Assembly: GCF_021531435.1 (NCBI RefSeq) | Contig: NZ_JAFBIS010000001.1 | Span: 124,001-188,000, forward strand | From: Oscillibacter valericigenes | Lineage (GTDB): Bacteria; Bacillota; Clostridia; Oscillospirales; Oscillospiraceae | Length of the DNA: 64,000 bases | Direction of reading: 5' to 3' | Part shown: piece after piece, positions 62,022 to 64,000 of the stretch | How positions within the stretch are numbered: position 1 is the first letter of the stretch | Layout of the letters: the number at the start of each line of letters is the position of its first letter | Translations under genes and position numbers: made by a program | Notes under the pieces: model-generated | Seen by the model: only the letters and a program-made list of their open reading frames with translations | Told to the model about the DNA's origin: nothing | The model's database searches: none

Positions 62022-64000
62022 ACCACGACGAACTGACGCTGGACCCCCGGACCCAGGCGGACCTCTGCGCCCGGGTGGAGGAGCTGGCATCGTCCTATAC
62101 GCCGGAATGGCGGTTTGACCGCCGGGACCCGGACATCGGTTCCACCCTGGCCCTCATTTACACGGGCCAGATGGCTGACAACATCCGGCGGCTGAACCAG
62201 CTCCCGGAGAAGTACCATACGGAATTTGTGAACCTGCTGGGCCTGACGCTGCAGCCTGCCTATCCCGCCTCCGGCGTGGCCGTGGTGGAGCTGCTGCGGG
62301 GGACGGTGCCCGGCGTGGCGCTGCCCCGGGGCTCCCGCCTGATGGCGGACGGGGCCGACGGCTCGCCGATTTTGTTTGAGACCACCGGCGATGTGTACCT
62401 CACCAACGCCCGGATCACGGACGTTTTGTCCCTCTCCGGCACCCAGGGACGGATACAGCCCCTGCTGGGCGGCCCGAAGATGGCGCAGCTGGTGCCGCAG
62501 ACGCAGGAACTGCCGGAGGCAGGCGCGGTGCCGGAGATGGCACCGGAGAGCCCCGAAGCTTTCCGCCTGTTTGACTACGAAGAACCGGGCATTGAGAAAA
62601 ACGCCCTGCTGCTGTACCACCGCAGCATGTTCGGCGGCGACAGCAGCGTGCCCATTCAAATTGCCCTTACCACGCCGGAGGGGACCTCTCTGGCGTCTGA
62701 GCTGACAGATTCCACCCGCTGGCGCTGGAGCTATTACGACGGCGAAGAGCTGCGGCCCTTTGCCAGCGTGGAGGAGCGGGACGGCACCGTGCTGCTGCGT
62801 CGGGAGAGTGCCTCCGAGCCCTTGACGCTGGACGGCGCGGAATACCACCTCATCTGCCTGGAGGCCCTGGGCCCTGTTTCCACCGCCGTGACGGTGGGGG
62901 ACATCCGGGTGGCTTCCGCCGGGGAACCGGCGGCGCCGGAGCTGATCCTCCACAACGGGGAGGAACTGGAAGCGGAAGCGTGTATGCCCTTCGGCGACAC
63001 GGCGTCTCTGTTCGACGAGTGCTACCTCTGCGACGATCAGGTGTTCGCCCAGCAGGGCGCGTCCGTGACGCTGACATTCCGGCTGGAGAGCCGGAAAAAG
63101 CTGCTGCGGCTGACGGCCCAGCAGGAGTCCGAGGAACTGAAGATCATCAAGCGCAAGCCCAGGGCGGTGCAGTACGACACGGCCTCCGCCGCGCCGGAGC
63201 GCATTGCCATGGAATATTTCAACGGCCGGGCCTGGCGCCGCCTGCCCTGCGACAGCGAGTGGGCAACCGTCATGGACGGCACCCACGGCGGCGAGATACG
63301 GATCACCTTCCAATGCCCGGCGGACTGGGTCCCGGTGCCGGTGAACGGTTACACGGGCAGGAGCCTGCGGCTGCGGGTCATCCAGGCCGATAACTGCTAC
63401 CTGCTGCCCTGCGAGCACACCATGCCGCTGCTGCGGGATGTGCGGTTGTCCTACGCCTATACCGGCCAGTGGAAGCAGCCCCAGCGGCTGCGGACGGTTT
63501 GCGGCACCCGGACAGAGGACCAGAGCAAGGCGCTGCTGGACGGCGGCCCGGTGACGGTGTTTGCTCCGCTGCCTTACCCGGCGGCGTCGCTGTACCTGGG
63601 CTTTGACCGTCCCCTGGAGGGCGCACCGGTGTCTGTACTGTTCGACGTGGAGGAAAACGTCCACTTCCGCATGGAGCCGGTGTGCTACGAGTATTCCACC
63701 CGCACAGGCTTCAAGCAGATGAAGGTCATCGACGGCACAGGGGACTTTTCCGGTGCCGGAACGGTGCTGTTCATGCCTCCGGCGGATTTCGCACCGCTGG
63801 AAGTAGAGGGCGTCCGCCGCTGGTGGCTGCGGCTGCGGGGCAGCGAAAACGCTGTCCGGGGCTATCACGCCCTGGTGCGGTCCATCCGGCTCAACGCCGT
63901 GGACATCCGCAACCAACAGACCCAGGACGAGGAAGCGTTCTATGTGGAGACGGCTGTCGCCAATATGACCTTCCCCCTGGCGGCCAAGAACATCCTCTCC
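62018..64000 (+). CDS. Baseplate assembly protein (gpJ/gp6-like), partial at right edge
   Basis: The frame is open for 661 codons to the window end. It starts at an ATG overlapping the gp25 stop, with GAGAGGAG upstream. The N-terminus YTPEWRFDRRDPDIGSTLAL followed by QMADNIRRLNQLPEKYHTEF and a VNLLGLTLQPAYPASGVAV segment matches the large putative baseplate assembly proteins of CIS (Afp11/12-type). The middle has repeated strand-rich domains and MEYFNGRAWRRLPCDS, a stretch typical of this family. The C-terminus is missing. Confidence 0.85.
   Translation, partial: MNHDELTLDPRTQADLCARVEELASSYTPEWRFDRRDPDIGSTLALIYTGQMADNIRRLNQLPEKYHTEFVNLLGLTLQPAYPASGVAVVELLRGTVPGVALPRGSRLMADGADGSPILFETTGDVYLTNARITDVLSLSGTQGRIQPLLGGPKMAQLVPQTQELPEAGAVPEMAPESPEAFRLFDYEEPGIEKNALLLYHRSMFGGDSSVPIQIALTTPEGTSLASELTDSTRWRWSYYDGEELRPFASVEERDGTVLLRRESASEPLTLDGAEYHLICLEALGPVSTAVTVGDIRVASAGEPAAPELILHNGEELEAEACMPFGDTASLFDECYLCDDQVFAQQGASVTLTFRLESRKKLLRLTAQQESEELKIIKRKPRAVQYDTASAAPERIAMEYFNGRAWRRLPCDSEWATVMDGTHGGEIRITFQCPADWVPVPVNGYTGRSLRLRVIQADNCYLLPCEHTMPLLRDVRLSYAYTGQWKQPQRLRTVCGTRTEDQSKALLDGGPVTVFAPLPYPAASLYLGFDRPLEGAPVSVLFDVEENVHFRMEPVCYEYSTRTGFKQMKVIDGTGDFSGAGTVLFMPPADFAPLEVEGVRRWWLRLRGSENAVRGYHALVRSIRLNAVDIRNQQTQDEEAFYVETAVANMTFPLAAKNILS

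Noticed and set aside
46709-64000. A simple contractile prophage
   Set aside because: No capsid, portal, terminase, integrase or lysis genes are seen, and DUF4255, DUF4280, DUF6760 and tube-adaptor genes are typical of CIS; the right edge is open, so a larger element cannot be fully excluded.
46709-64000. Canonical type VI secretion system
   Set aside because: No TssJLM membrane complex, TssK or ClpV is present; the sheath is a single phage-like protein rather than TssB/TssC.

Overview
The window looks like a chromosome segment of an anaerobic, monoderm, moderately GC-rich gut Clostridium, most like Oscillospiraceae (Flavonifractor/Oscillibacter/Lawsonibacter type). The reasons are an oxygen-sensitive class III ribonucleotide reductase, a Bacillota-type ylxM-ffh-rpsP-khpA / rimM-trmD arrangement, an SLH-domain surface protein, no outer-membrane assembly genes, and strong AGGAGG-type ribosome binding sites. 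This is inference from gene content; no taxonomic search was run.

Region 1 (1-4345) is AT-richer accessory DNA. It holds a truncated ribbon-helix-helix gene, a small membrane protein, a PemK/MazF-type toxin-like protein without a recognisable antitoxin, a GHKL (MORC-like) ATPase, another small membrane protein and an XRE regulator. A strong terminator follows, then about 1 kb of non-coding repeats: a 37-bp tandem array and dispersed relatives sharing a TTTCCAGCA-like core.

Region 2 (4476-22234) is mostly housekeeping: an XRE regulator, nrdD-nrdG with NrdR-like boxes, an M18 aminopeptidase, a LURP-one-like protein, rimM-trmD, ylxM-ffh-rpsP-khpA, a DUF819 membrane protein, a pair of M16 peptidase-like proteins, lgt, folD, an SLH/phosphodiester-glycosidase surface protein and a PAP2 phosphatase.

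Region 3 (22384-35506) is a catabolic cluster of the anaerobic purine/urate type. It has a BMP-family nucleoside-type ABC importer (lipoprotein, double ATPase, two permeases), carbamate kinase, the knotted carbamoyltransferase YgeW and the hydrolase YgeY on the minus strand. Divergent to these are a YheO-type regulator and two PLP-dependent fold-II enzymes on the plus strand. A palindrome AGGTCGACCT sits between the -35 and -10 of the lipoprotein promoter and recurs nearby. Multi-hairpin elements fill the ygeY-ygeW and ygeW-arcC gaps, and one module is also found between nrdD and nrdG.

Region 4 (35736-64000, running off the right edge) is a contractile injection system (CIS). Its core is a DUF4255 terminator/cap protein, a PAAR-like tip, sheath, tube, a small assembly protein, a DUF6760 protein, a second tube protein fused to a very long repeat-built coiled coil, a 1000-residue Gln/Glu-rich protein, two tube-adaptor paralogues, a VgrG/gpD-like hub, a gp5-like spike, gp25 and a baseplate protein. 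Ahead of it in the same direction is an unusual membrane module: an eCIS-associated N-terminal-domain protein, an unknown single-pass protein, a HAMP-linked adenylate-cyclase-like protein that appears catalytically dead, a MORN-repeat membrane protein, a TolC-like coiled-coil protein whose start looks frameshifted, and a 965-residue anchored protein with a roughly 100-residue Gly-Thr linker. I infer that this module senses, anchors or gates the CIS at the cell envelope. The AAA+ ATPase, any tape measure and any effectors must lie beyond the right edge or elsewhere.
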